DNA from: Fontibacterium universale
GTDB taxonomy: Bacteria > Pseudomonadota > Alphaproteobacteria > Pelagibacterales > Pelagibacteraceae
Direction of reading: 5' to 3'
Assembly (NCBI GenBank): GCA_965236175.1
Contig: CBDEAT010000001.1
Span: forward strand, 164,518 to 228,517
Length of the DNA stretch: 64,000 bases
The translations under genes were made by a program, and so were the position numbers. Under the pieces are notes generated by a model that worked only from the letters and a program-made list of their open reading frames with translations, had not been told where the DNA came from and searched no databases. Positions 27,128 to 35,556 of the stretch are shown piece by piece (within the stretch, counting starts at the first letter, position 1; each line of letters starts with the position of its first letter).

Positions 27128-28231
27128 ATGATAAGTGGTTATTGTGAAGAAAAATATAATCCTGTTAAAAAAATATTTGAAAATTATTTCTTAAAACGAG
27201 AAGAAATTGGCGCTTCTTTTGCAATTTATAAAGAAGGGAAACCATTAATCGATCTCCATGGTGGTTTTAAAAATACAAATAATAAGGATTGGGAAGAAAA
27301 TACTATCGTAAATGTATTTTCAGCGACAAAAGGAATTTATGAAATTATTGTTTCCATTCTAATTGATCAAAACATTTTAGATTTAGAAAAATCTGTCTCT
27401 TATTATTGGGACGCTTTTAAACAAAGTAACAAAAGAGAAATTAAACTAAAACATATTTTGTCCCATCAATCTGGGCTCTATAGATTTAAAGAAAAGATTA
27501 CACAAGAAGATCTTTTAGATTGGAATAAAATAATAAATATTTTAGAAAATCAGGAACCGGATCATCTATGTGGTGAAAAAACTTATTATCATGCAAAAAC
27601 ACACGGATTTTTAATCGGTGAAATTATAAAAAAAACAACAAAAAAAAGCTTAGGAGAATTAGTTTCCGAATTACTATCAAAGAAACTAGATTTAGATTTT
27701 TTCATCGGAACTCCAAAAAATCAACTGTCAAATATTGCTGTTCTCTACGAGGACAAAACTCAAACTAAAATATCATCTGAATTTAATGCATTTAACAATC
27801 CTCAACATGATATAAATTTTTATAACAAAGAAGATTGGCAGACTGCTGAGATTCCTTCAATGAATGGTCATAGCAACGCAAGATCTATAGCTAAAATTTA
27901 TGATATTTTTGTAAATGATCTAATATTAGAAAAAAATATTTTATTATCAAAATCATCAATTAAAAAATGCTTAACTGAGACCACTAGTAGAATTGATGAA
28001 AGTTTAATGATGCCAATTAGATGGTCTCAAGTTGGTTTAATATTGCGTGGTGGGTGGTTATTTGGAAAGAATAAAGAAACTTTTGGTCACAATGGCTGGG
28101 GTGGATCTATGGGTTTCGCTGATCCAAAGCTAGGAATTGGGTGTTCATACGTAACGAATAAAATTAATCCTGATATAAATTCTGATAAAAGAATTATAAA
28201 TTTACTAAAAAAGTTTTATGACATTCATTAA
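27128..28231 (+). CDS. Beta-lactamase-fold serine hydrolase (family VIII esterase-like)
   Basis: 367 aa with no signal peptide. Serine-lactamase-fold motifs: SATK (Ser65, Lys68), YHAKTHG (Tyr154) and a C-terminal GHNGWGGSMGF in place of the KTG box. This set fits family VIII esterases and EstB-like enzymes better than true antibiotic-resistance enzymes. The start is 2 bases after aceF, so it is probably in the aceEF transcript. The substrate is unknown; an intracellular esterase is the most cautious call. Confidence 0.78.
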   Translation: MISGYCEEKYNPVKKIFENYFLKREEIGASFAIYKEGKPLIDLHGGFKNTNNKDWEENTIVNVFSATKGIYEIIVSILIDQNILDLEKSVSYYWDAFKQSNKREIKLKHILSHQSGLYRFKEKITQEDLLDWNKIINILENQEPDHLCGEKTYYHAKTHGFLIGEIIKKTTKKSLGELVSELLSKKLDLDFFIGTPKNQLSNIAVLYEDKTQTKISSEFNAFNNPQHDINFYNKEDWQTAEIPSMNGHSNARSIAKIYDIFVNDLILEKNILLSKSSIKKCLTETTSRIDESLMMPIRWSQVGLILRGGWLFGKNKETFGHNGWGGSMGFADPKLGIGCSYVTNKINPDINSDKRIINLLKKFYDIH

Positions 28232-28251
28232 GAAATATATCTGAAGCACGA

Positions 28252-29037
28252 ATGATTAAAATAATTTTAAAAAATATTTGTAAATTTATTTATAATAAAA
28301 AAATAAATTATGTCTATGGTAAAAAATTAAAGAAATATTCAAAAAGATTTAAAATTCCAGTTATAGTTTGCTCTTATAATAGATATCATTTTTTGAAAAA
28401 AATAATCATGCAACTGAATAAACTGAATATTAAACCTATAATTATTGACAATAACTCAAAACAAAAAAAAATATTAAAATTCTATAAAAATAGTAAATAC
28501 AAAAAAAAATTTTATTTAATAAAGCTTAACAAAAATTATGGTCCTAATGTAATATATGAAAATTTTATATTTAATAATCTACCAAGATATTTTGCTTATA
28601 CAGACCCAGATATAGAAATAAATAAAAATATAAATAAAAATTTTTTAGAAATACTTAAAAAATATTCAGAAAAATATCAAATTCAAAAAGTTGGCTTTGC
28701 TATTGATGATAAGAATTTAAAAAATATAAAAATTAGAATTGGAGCTAGAAATAAAAAAAATGAAATTATACAAAAAATCATATCTTTAAAAAAAATAATG
28801 AAAAGAAATAAAAAAATTATAGAAAGTAATCCTATAGTTTATAAGACTAAAATTGATACCACATTCGCACTATATAATAAAAAATATATAAAAAAAAATA
28901 AACTTGATGCTCTATCGCTAGGAGGAGAATTTACTTGCAAACATTTGCCTTGGGAAAAAAATTATAATTTACCGAAAAAAGAAAATACAGAATATATAAA
29001 TTCAAAATTAAAAGATATTTCAGCGACAATAAACTAA
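28252..29037 (+). CDS. Glycosyltransferase, GT2-like
   Basis: 261 aa, extremely Lys/Asn/Ile-rich. A GT-A fold is suggested by VIVCSYNRYHFLKK (about 37-50), IIIDNNS (63-69), a DxD-type motif in YTDPDIEI (116-123) and HLPWEKNY (231-238). No membrane segment. It probably adds a sugar to a surface polysaccharide. It begins the polysaccharide island, 20 bases after the esterase-like gene, and is convergent with the next gene. The donor and acceptor cannot be read from sequence. Confidence 0.68.
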   Translation: MIKIILKNICKFIYNKKINYVYGKKLKKYSKRFKIPVIVCSYNRYHFLKKIIMQLNKLNIKPIIIDNNSKQKKILKFYKNSKYKKKFYLIKLNKNYGPNVIYENFIFNNLPRYFAYTDPDIEINKNINKNFLEILKKYSEKYQIQKVGFAIDDKNLKNIKIRIGARNKKNEIIQKIISLKKIMKRNKKIIESNPIVYKTKIDTTFALYNKKYIKKNKLDALSLGGEFTCKHLPWEKNYNLPKKENTEYINSKLKDISATIN

Positions 29038-29046
29038 TAATCAATT

Positions 29047-30582
29047 CTAAAATATATTTTTCAAATTGTCTGAAGAAATAACATTTAAATAACTCTGATA
29101 ATTATAATAGTAATCTTTAAATTTTAAATTCTTAAAATTTTTTACATTTATATTTAAGAAATTTTTATTAGGTCTTTTTAAGATCATACCCAATCCATGA
29201 TCGGCAAAAACTACATATGCATCTACTTCTTGCATAGTTCTTACCTCAACTATATTTTTCCAAACATCTCCGTTCCAAGTACCTGTAGCTCTAGGAACGG
29301 CCTGATATATAAAACGCTTTGGCATACAGTCATGCAGAAAAATTACACCCTCATCATTTAAGAATGCCAAAGAATTTTTAATATCTTTTTTAACTTGATC
29401 ATACTCATGAAGCCCATCAATAAAAATTATATCAAACTTAATTTGATTTTTTTTAAAAAAATTGTCGCTTGTGTCACGTATTGTTCCTCCAGAAACAGGA
29501 TCAACTCCGACTTTCATTTCTATTTCAATTTGGGAAAACACTTGATCTTGATCGCAACCAATTTCTAAATAAGTTTTATAATTTTTTCTAACAATTGTTT
29601 CTTGTATAATTTTTTGTCTACTTGGGTATTTATCCCAGTCAAAATTTAGTTTTTTATTAAATTTTTCACCAAATATGATGTGATACCATCTGGAAAGTTT
29701 AAAATTAATTTTTCTAACAAAAGATTCTTTCTCCATGAATTGTTCAGGTCTTAACCAAGAAGTTTTTCCTTTGTATGCATTAATTAAACCTTTTAAACGA
29801 TATTTATGTATTAAATATATTTTTTTTTTAAAAGTTAATAAAGATAATAAAATTTTAAATAATGAAGAAATAAACTTATATATAGTAATTTTATAAGCAA
29901 CAAATGAACCATAATGCTTAAAATTATAATAATAGAGTGACCACATCCAATGCCAATTTCTACATAGCTCTACATCAAATGCGTCTCCAGAAGATTGCTT
30001 TGAAAAATGATAAACTTTTGCTTTATTTGCAATAAAAATTTTTCCACCTAAATCTTTAATTCTTTTGCACAAGTCTATTTCTTCTAAAAATAGGAAATAA
30101 TTTTCATCAAAAATCTTATCCAAATTAATCCTTTCCAGATTTAATAACATTGCAAAACCTTTTACAGAATTTACTTCAATAAGATCTTTTTTTTCTAAAT
30201 TATTTATATTAAGAGTATTATTATCAACGATTGTTGGAGATATAATTGAAAAATCATTTTTTAGATCATCTACAGCATTTTCTAATCTGCTTAAAGTATC
30301 GTTTTGCAAAAATGTATCTGGATTTAAAATAAAGACATATTTAGTTTTAACTTTAGAAATACCGACATTATTTCCATGTCCATATCCAATATTTTCTTGA
30401 GAAATAAATACCTCAACATTGGAAAATTTTTTTTCTAAATAACTTTTAATAAAAAAGTCTTTTGAATTTTCAATAATAATAACTTTACTATTGCAGCTAA
30501 TTTTGCTTAAACATTTTTCTATTATAGGTCTGCTCCGAAAACAAACTATGACAAAAGTAACGTTTTTTTCAAATTCAGACAT
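29047..30582 (-). CDS. Fusion of GT2 glycosyltransferase and class I methyltransferase
   Basis: 511 aa. Residues ~6-225 are a GT2 domain of the rhamnosyltransferase type: VIVCFRSRPIIEKCL, LNPDTFLQNDTL (~86-97) and YFLFLEEIDLCKRIKDLGG (~162-180). A hydrophobic stretch (~226-256) may bind the membrane. Residues ~335-465 are a SAM-dependent methyltransferase of the Methyltransf_24 type: YLEIGCDQ (338-345), IFIDGLHEYDQV (~386-397), FLHDCMP. The fused enzyme could add a sugar and methylate the product. It is divergent from rmlB. Confidence 0.8.
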   Translation of the reverse strand: MSEFEKNVTFVIVCFRSRPIIEKCLSKISCNSKVIIIENSKDFFIKSYLEKKFSNVEVFISQENIGYGHGNNVGISKVKTKYVFILNPDTFLQNDTLSRLENAVDDLKNDFSIISPTIVDNNTLNINNLEKKDLIEVNSVKGFAMLLNLERINLDKIFDENYFLFLEEIDLCKRIKDLGGKIFIANKAKVYHFSKQSSGDAFDVELCRNWHWMWSLYYYNFKHYGSFVAYKITIYKFISSLFKILLSLLTFKKKIYLIHKYRLKGLINAYKGKTSWLRPEQFMEKESFVRKINFKLSRWYHIIFGEKFNKKLNFDWDKYPSRQKIIQETIVRKNYKTYLEIGCDQDQVFSQIEIEMKVGVDPVSGGTIRDTSDNFFKKNQIKFDIIFIDGLHEYDQVKKDIKNSLAFLNDEGVIFLHDCMPKRFIYQAVPRATGTWNGDVWKNIVEVRTMQEVDAYVVFADHGLGMILKRPNKNFLNINVKNFKNLKFKDYYYNYQSYLNVISSDNLKNIF

Positions 30583-30647
30583 TTATTTGATCTATAAAAT
30601 ATTCCTCTAAAATTATATATATTATTGATATAAGTAAAATTAATTAA

Positions 30648-31658
30648 ATGAAGACAATAATTGTAACTGGCGGACTTGGATTTATCGGTAGCAATTTAAT
30701 TAATATATTAAATAAAAAAAATTATTTTATAATTAATATAGATAAAGTTAGCTATTCTTCAAATTTTAAAAATATATCAAATAACATAAAAAACTATAAA
30801 TTTTATAAACAAGATATTAATAATCAAAATGTTATAAAAAAAATTCTAAACAAATATAATCCTTCTTTAATTTTTAATTTCGCTGCCGAAACTCATGTTG
30901 ACAGATCTATTGATGGTCCAAAAGAATTTATTAAATCTAATATTTTAGGTGTTTTTAATTTACTTGAAGCAATTAGAGTTTATAAAAAAAAAATTAAATT
31001 AATTCACGTATCTACAGATGAAGTTTATGGTGATATAAGAAAAAATAAAAAATCAAAAGAAATAGATGCTTATAATCCAAGCTCTCCTTATGCGGCATCA
31101 AAAGCCTCGAGTGATCTAATAATAAAATCTTATATTAGAACATACAAATTGCCTGCAATAATTACAAATTGCTGTAATAATTTTGGCCCAAACCAATATC
31201 CTGAAAAATTAATCCCAACGATAATATATAAAATTATAAACAAAGAACCTATTCCAATTTATGGGAAAGGAGGGAATATAAGAGAATGGATATATGTTAA
31301 AGATCATTGTAATGCTCTTATTAAGATTGCGGAAAAAGGTACTATTGGTGAAAATTACAATATTGGTAGCGAAGTGATTTTGAATAATATTCAAATTGCA
31401 AATAAAATAATATCAATTTTTAAAAAAATTACTGATAGTAAAAATATTAAAAGCAAAATACATTTTGTTAAAGACAGGCCAGGACATGATCTGCGTTACT
31501 GTCTAGATTCATCTAAAATAAGGAATAAATTAAAATGGAGATGCAAATCAAATTTTGATGAAAAAGTAAATGAAACTATCATTTGGTATATAAATAAATT
31601 TAAGACTAATTATTTCAAAAATAAAAATTTTAAAAATAGAATCGGATTAAAGATATGA
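30648..31658 (+). CDS. rfbB: dTDP-glucose 4,6-dehydratase
   Basis: 336 aa extended SDR. NAD-binding GGLGFIGSN (8-16), active-site STDEVYGD (122-129, Asp-Glu pair) and YAASK (Tyr148, Lys152), plus the RPGHDLRYC signature near the C-terminus. It makes dTDP-4-keto-6-deoxyglucose in the dTDP-L-rhamnose pathway. It overlaps the start of the thymidylyltransferase gene by 4 bases; the gene order is rmlB-A-C-D. Confidence 0.93.
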   Translation: MKTIIVTGGLGFIGSNLINILNKKNYFIINIDKVSYSSNFKNISNNIKNYKFYKQDINNQNVIKKILNKYNPSLIFNFAAETHVDRSIDGPKEFIKSNILGVFNLLEAIRVYKKKIKLIHVSTDEVYGDIRKNKKSKEIDAYNPSSPYAASKASSDLIIKSYIRTYKLPAIITNCCNNFGPNQYPEKLIPTIIYKIINKEPIPIYGKGGNIREWIYVKDHCNALIKIAEKGTIGENYNIGSEVILNNIQIANKIISIFKKITDSKNIKSKIHFVKDRPGHDLRYCLDSSKIRNKLKWRCKSNFDEKVNETIIWYINKFKTNYFKNKNFKNRIGLKI

Positions 31659-32518
31659 TTAAAAAAGGAATAATATTGGCAGGAGGCACTGGGTCAAGAT
31701 TAAGTCCTTTAACTAAGATAATAAATAAACAGCTTCTTCCCTTATATGACAAACCATTAATATTTTATCCTTTATCAATATTAATGCTTGCCGGAATTAG
31801 AGATATATTAATTATAACCAATCCAAATGAGGATATAAATTTTAAAAAAATATTAAAAAACGGTTTAGGATTTGGAATAAAAATTCAATATTTAACACAA
31901 CAAAAACCAAATGGCCTTCCAGAAGCTTTTATTATAGCTGAAAAATTCATAAAAAAACAAAATGTAGCTTTAATTCTTGGTGATAACTTCTTTTATGGTC
32001 AAGGCTTCACTAAAAGTTAAAAAAACAAATTAAAAAAAAAATAGGATCAACTATATTTACCTATCAAGTAAACAATCCTCAAGATTATGGTGTTGTAGAA
32101 ATAAAAAATAATAAAAATTGTAAATATAAAAGAAAAACCTAAAAAATCTAAATCAAATCTTGCTATAACAGGTCTTTATTTTTTTGATAAAAATGTTGTT
32201 AATTTTTCTAAAAAATTAAAACCATCAAAAAGAAAAGAGCTAGAGATAGTTGACTTATTAAAAAAATACCTAAAAATAAAAAAACTAAAAGCAGAGTTCA
32301 TGGGAAGAGGCAGCGCCTGGTTAGACACGGGTAATGTTGAAAGTCTTTTTGAAACATCACAATTCATTTCTAATATAGAAAAAAGACAAGGATTAAAAAT
32401 TGCCTGTTTAGAAGAAATTGCATTAAATAATAAATGGATATCTAAATCTATAATAAATAAACAAATAGATTTTTATGGAAATTGTGATTACTCAAAATAT
32501 CTTAAAAAATTAATATAA
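31655..32518 (+). pseudogene. rfbA: Glucose-1-phosphate thymidylyltransferase with two compensating frameshifts
   Basis: The N-terminal part (MIKKGIILAGGTGSRLSPLT to ALILGDNFFYGQGFTK) stops at 32020. The next segment, KKKIGSTIFTYQVNNPQDYG, is in a different frame (32013-~32115), and the rest, KEKPKKSKSNLAITGLYFF through GRGSAWLDTGNVESLFETSQ, returns to the first frame until 32518. Together they give a normal ~287-aa RmlA. One A seems missing at 32012-32015 and one extra A present at 32113-32117. Either the gene is broken, or these are homopolymer errors. RmlA makes dTDP-glucose, the pathway's first step. Confidence 0.85.
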
Positions 32519-32524
32519 ATAAAA

Positions 32525-33046
32525 ATGAAAAATAAAATTATTGGTATTAAAATATTTAAATCAGATATTTACAAAGATAACAGGGGGTTTTTTAAGGAGG
32601 TATATAAAAAAAATATTATAAAAAATAATGAACTAATATTTCATTGTACATCTAGTTCTAAAAAAAATGTATTGAGAGGTTTGCACATTCAAATAAAAAA
32701 TTCGCAAGCTAAATTTTTAACTGTTTTAAAGGGTAAAATATTCGACGTTTTGTTAGACTTAAGAAAAAATTCTAAAACTTTTGGAATGCATTTTTCAATT
32801 ATTTTATCTAATCAATCATATTCTTCTATTTATATTCCTGAGGGATTTGCTCATGGATTTTGTGGTCTTGATAATGAAAATATAGTTTATTACGGATGTT
32901 CAAAATACAGAGAAATGGATCATGAAATTGGAATTATATGGAACGATGCAGATTTAAATATTAAATGGCCTATTAAAAAACCAATACTATCAAAAAAAGA
33001 CTCTCATAATATTTCATTTAAAGAATACTGCGATAAATACAATTAA
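32525..33046 (+). CDS. rfbC: dTDP-4-dehydrorhamnose 3,5-epimerase
   Basis: 173 aa cupin-fold epimerase. DNRGFFKEVY (~18-27), VLRGLHIQ (catalytic His54; the common form is LHYQ) and IPEGFAHGFCGLD (~104-116) are in place. It acts third in dTDP-L-rhamnose synthesis. It follows the broken rmlA by 6 bases and precedes the reductase-like gene by 3. Confidence 0.9.
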   Translation: MKNKIIGIKIFKSDIYKDNRGFFKEVYKKNIIKNNELIFHCTSSSKKNVLRGLHIQIKNSQAKFLTVLKGKIFDVLLDLRKNSKTFGMHFSIILSNQSYSSIYIPEGFAHGFCGLDNENIVYYGCSKYREMDHEIGIIWNDADLNIKWPIKKPILSKKDSHNISFKEYCDKYN

Positions 33047-33049
33047 AAA

Positions 33050-33790
33050 ATGCAACTAAAATATAAAATTGTAATTACAGGCGGCAATGGAAGATTTGGG
33101 TCAATTTTAAAAAAAAAATATCAATCAAAAAAAATATTTTACCCAAATAAAAAACAATTAAATATTTTATCTACAATATCTGTAAAAAAATACTTAAAAA
33201 AAATTAAACCAAAAATTTTAATTCATCTTGCCGGTTTATCGAGGCCAATGACAATTCATGAAGATAATATTTCTAAAAGTATCGATCTAAATATAGTTGG
33301 TACGGCTAATATTGTTAAAATTTGTTCAGAACTAAAAATTAAATTAATATATTTTTCAACAAATTATGTTTATCCAGGCAAAAAGGGTAATTACAAAGAG
33401 ACTGATCCTGTGTTGCCAATAAATAATTATGCATGGTCAAAATTAGGGGGCGAAGCTGCGGTCCAAATGTATAAAAATTCATTAATATTAAGAGTGTGTA
33501 TGACCGAAGAACCTTTTTTGCACAATAAAACTTTTATAGATTTTAAGACTAATTTTACATTTCACGAAAATATTGCAAATTTTTTATTTAAAGCATTAAA
33601 TTTAAAAGGTTTATATAATATTGGTGGGAAAACTCGTTCTGCATATAAATTTGCAACACAATTTAATAAAAAAACTATTCCTATATCTATCAAAAGTAAT
33701 AAAATAATGAAAAAATTTGCTAATATATCTATGAACCTCAATAAAATTAAAAAATACTCTTTTGCAAAATTATTAGATAAAAAATTTTAA
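33050..33790 (+). CDS. rfbD: dTDP-4-dehydrorhamnose reductase-like protein (RmlD, short)
   Basis: 246 aa SDR. ITGGNGRFGSILKK (~8-21), HLAGLSRPM, YFSTNYVYPGKKGNYKETD (~100-118) and YAWSKLGGE (Tyr/Lys pair) match the RmlD family, which performs the last NADPH step to dTDP-L-rhamnose. It is ~40 aa shorter than usual; the C-terminal sugar-binding part is reduced. A related deoxysugar reductase is possible. The stop shares a TTAA with the stop of the convergent GT17 gene. Confidence 0.72.
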   Translation: MQLKYKIVITGGNGRFGSILKKKYQSKKIFYPNKKQLNILSTISVKKYLKKIKPKILIHLAGLSRPMTIHEDNISKSIDLNIVGTANIVKICSELKIKLIYFSTNYVYPGKKGNYKETDPVLPINNYAWSKLGGEAAVQMYKNSLILRVCMTEEPFLHNKTFIDFKTNFTFHENIANFLFKALNLKGLYNIGGKTRSAYKFATQFNKKTIPISIKSNKIMKKFANISMNLNKIKKYSFAKLLDKKF

Positions 33791-34599
33791 ATTATCCAAT
33801 CTCTAAATTTTTTAAGGTTTTTTAATAAATAATCTGGATAGCTTTTATCAATATTTATTTTTTTAAATTCATCATCTCTTCCTATTAGATCCTTTTGATT
33901 TTCTATTTTTTTTTTTATAAGTTGAGCTGTTAAGTATTTTTCATCGATACTATTAAAGAACACATAATTATCTTTATATTCGCATAAATTTTTATATTTG
34001 AATAATAAAGAGACAGGTGTCTTTAAATTACAAAAATGCCATCCGCCGTCTTTAATAGAATAATTTAAATTTATTTTATCTACTCTCCAAAATGGTCTTT
34101 TCTTAATCTTTAATTCTCTTAACCATTGAGGACTGTGTAAATATTTTTTTACACAAATTTTAGAGCCGCGCCATATAGGATAAGTAAAATTCTTGAGATT
34201 TAGTTTGTAATAAAATTGCTTTTGCTCAAAAACTGCATATTTTTTTTTAACATTAAATTCTTTAATTTTTTTTGGATTTGGAATTTCATCAGCATCTGAA
34301 ATAATTATCAAGTCTTCACTTGCGGCATTAGATATTCCTCTTGTGATACAATTTCTTTGAAAATTTTCTCTAAGCCAAGGGTTGCCTCCGTTGGGCATAT
34401 CTTCTATTTTTATATAAATTATTTTATGTTTAAATTTTAAAAATTTATTAATTTTAAAATTAAAATTTTTTTTATTATTCTGCCAGGTTTTATTGGATTC
34501 AACTATGACAAAATAATCCACATAACTATTTAGTATATTAAATCTTAAATCCAACAATAAATCTTCATCTAGATATATTATGCAATCATATATTTTCAT
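33787..34599 (-). CDS. Glycosyltransferase family 17-like protein
   Basis: 270 aa. It opens MKIYDCIIYLDEDLLLDLRF, with FVIVESNKTWQNN (~30-42), PWLRENFQRN (~74-83) and a DxD motif in LIIISDADEIPNPKKI (~95-110), and GGWHFCNL (~185-192). This is the pattern of GT17 (beta-1,4-N-acetylglucosaminyltransferase-like) proteins found in bacterial polysaccharide loci. Specificity is unknown. It lies between the rml genes and tRNA-Ser. Confidence 0.75.
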   Translation of the reverse strand: MKIYDCIIYLDEDLLLDLRFNILNSYVDYFVIVESNKTWQNNKKNFNFKINKFLKFKHKIIYIKIEDMPNGGNPWLRENFQRNCITRGISNAASEDLIIISDADEIPNPKKIKEFNVKKKYAVFEQKQFYYKLNLKNFTYPIWRGSKICVKKYLHSPQWLRELKIKKRPFWRVDKINLNYSIKDGGWHFCNLKTPVSLLFKYKNLCEYKDNYVFFNSIDEKYLTAQLIKKKIENQKDLIGRDDEFKKINIDKSYPDYLLKNLKKFRDWII

Positions 34600-34659
34600 T
34601 TATCAAAAAGTATTATTGACTTATTTTAATTAACATAATTTATAATATCATAAAAATTT

Positions 34660-34749
34660 TGGCGGAGAGAAAGGGATTCGAACCCTTGATACCTTTAACA
34701 GTATACACGCTTTCCAAGCGGGCGCCTTCAACCACTCGGCCATCTCTCC
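34660..34749 (-). tRNA. tRNA-Ser (GGA)
   Basis: 90-base class II tRNA on the minus strand with encoded CCA and a long variable arm. Anticodon loop TTGGAAA gives GGA; acceptor stem GGAGAGA/TCTCTCC and T-stem AAGGG/CCCTT pair, and G73 is present. The anticodon stem CCCGC/GCGTG has a C28-U42 mismatch. It lies inside the polysaccharide island. Confidence 0.95.
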
Positions 34750-34762
34750 TATATTATTATTT

Positions 34763-35556
34763 TCATTGATTTAAATGAATAGATATATTCTTTTCATCTG
34801 GAAAACAGAAAATATCCTCTCCTATCGGAAAAAAGAAATAATTATTATTAGTTATTAAATTTAAAGTATTTTCAAGTTCATTATTTTTTATATGTGACCA
34901 TTCAAATATTATAATAGGCCTTATGTTTTTTACCTTTAAAAAAAAGTGATCAACAATATGACAATCATAGCCTTCCGTGTCTATTAACATAAGATCAAAA
35001 GTCTTTAAGCTATACTTATTTAAAAGCTCATCAAAACTTATTTGATTTACTTTTTCTTTAATAATGTGTTTTTTTTTAATACCATGTTTAAATAAATGCT
35101 CTTTATAAAAAGAAGATATACCGCTAGACAATGTTCCGTACTTATTAAAATATTCAGGATTTACTTTATATAAAAATAAAATTTCATTATTTACACTTAA
35201 AGCAGAATTTTCAAGTCTTACATTGTTATAGTTCGAATAATTATATTTTGAAGATCTAGCTAAGCAAGATATTTTTTTATAGGCTCTAATAATAAACTTG
35301 TCTATATCTAAATTTTTTAAATGACAGCATTGATAAATGATCGTGTGATATACCATCATTAGCTCCTATCTGGAATCAAAGAATTCAATAATTTTTTGAT
35401 GTTCAACAAGATTTGATATAATTTTTTCTAAGATGTAGCAGACGAAATATTTTGATTAAAAAATAGATCTTTTATTTTTAATATAATTCTTCGGTAACAA
35501 ATTAATAATAAATCCAAAGATATCAACCACAAAATTTTTTTAAGATATTTACTCAT
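34763..35556 (-). pseudogene. Decayed FkbM-family methyltransferase
   Basis: Only the last 198 codons read open (34763-35359), with FDLMLIDTEGYDCHIVDHF typical of FkbM methyltransferases. The missing N-terminal parts are upstream in other frames: MSKYLKKILWLISLDLLL from ATG 35556, NLVEHQKIIEFFD, the SAM-binding QIGANDGISHDHLS (35370 down), and EPIKKYLA (near 35286). At least five frame changes are needed, so this is a clear pseudogene. Its original start lies inside the end of lepA (ATGAGTAA). FkbM proteins O-methylate sugars. Confidence 0.82.

Noticed and set aside
34660..34749. tRNA-Ser as an attachment site for an integrated island
   Set aside because: No integrase and no direct repeat of the tRNA 3' end was found nearby.
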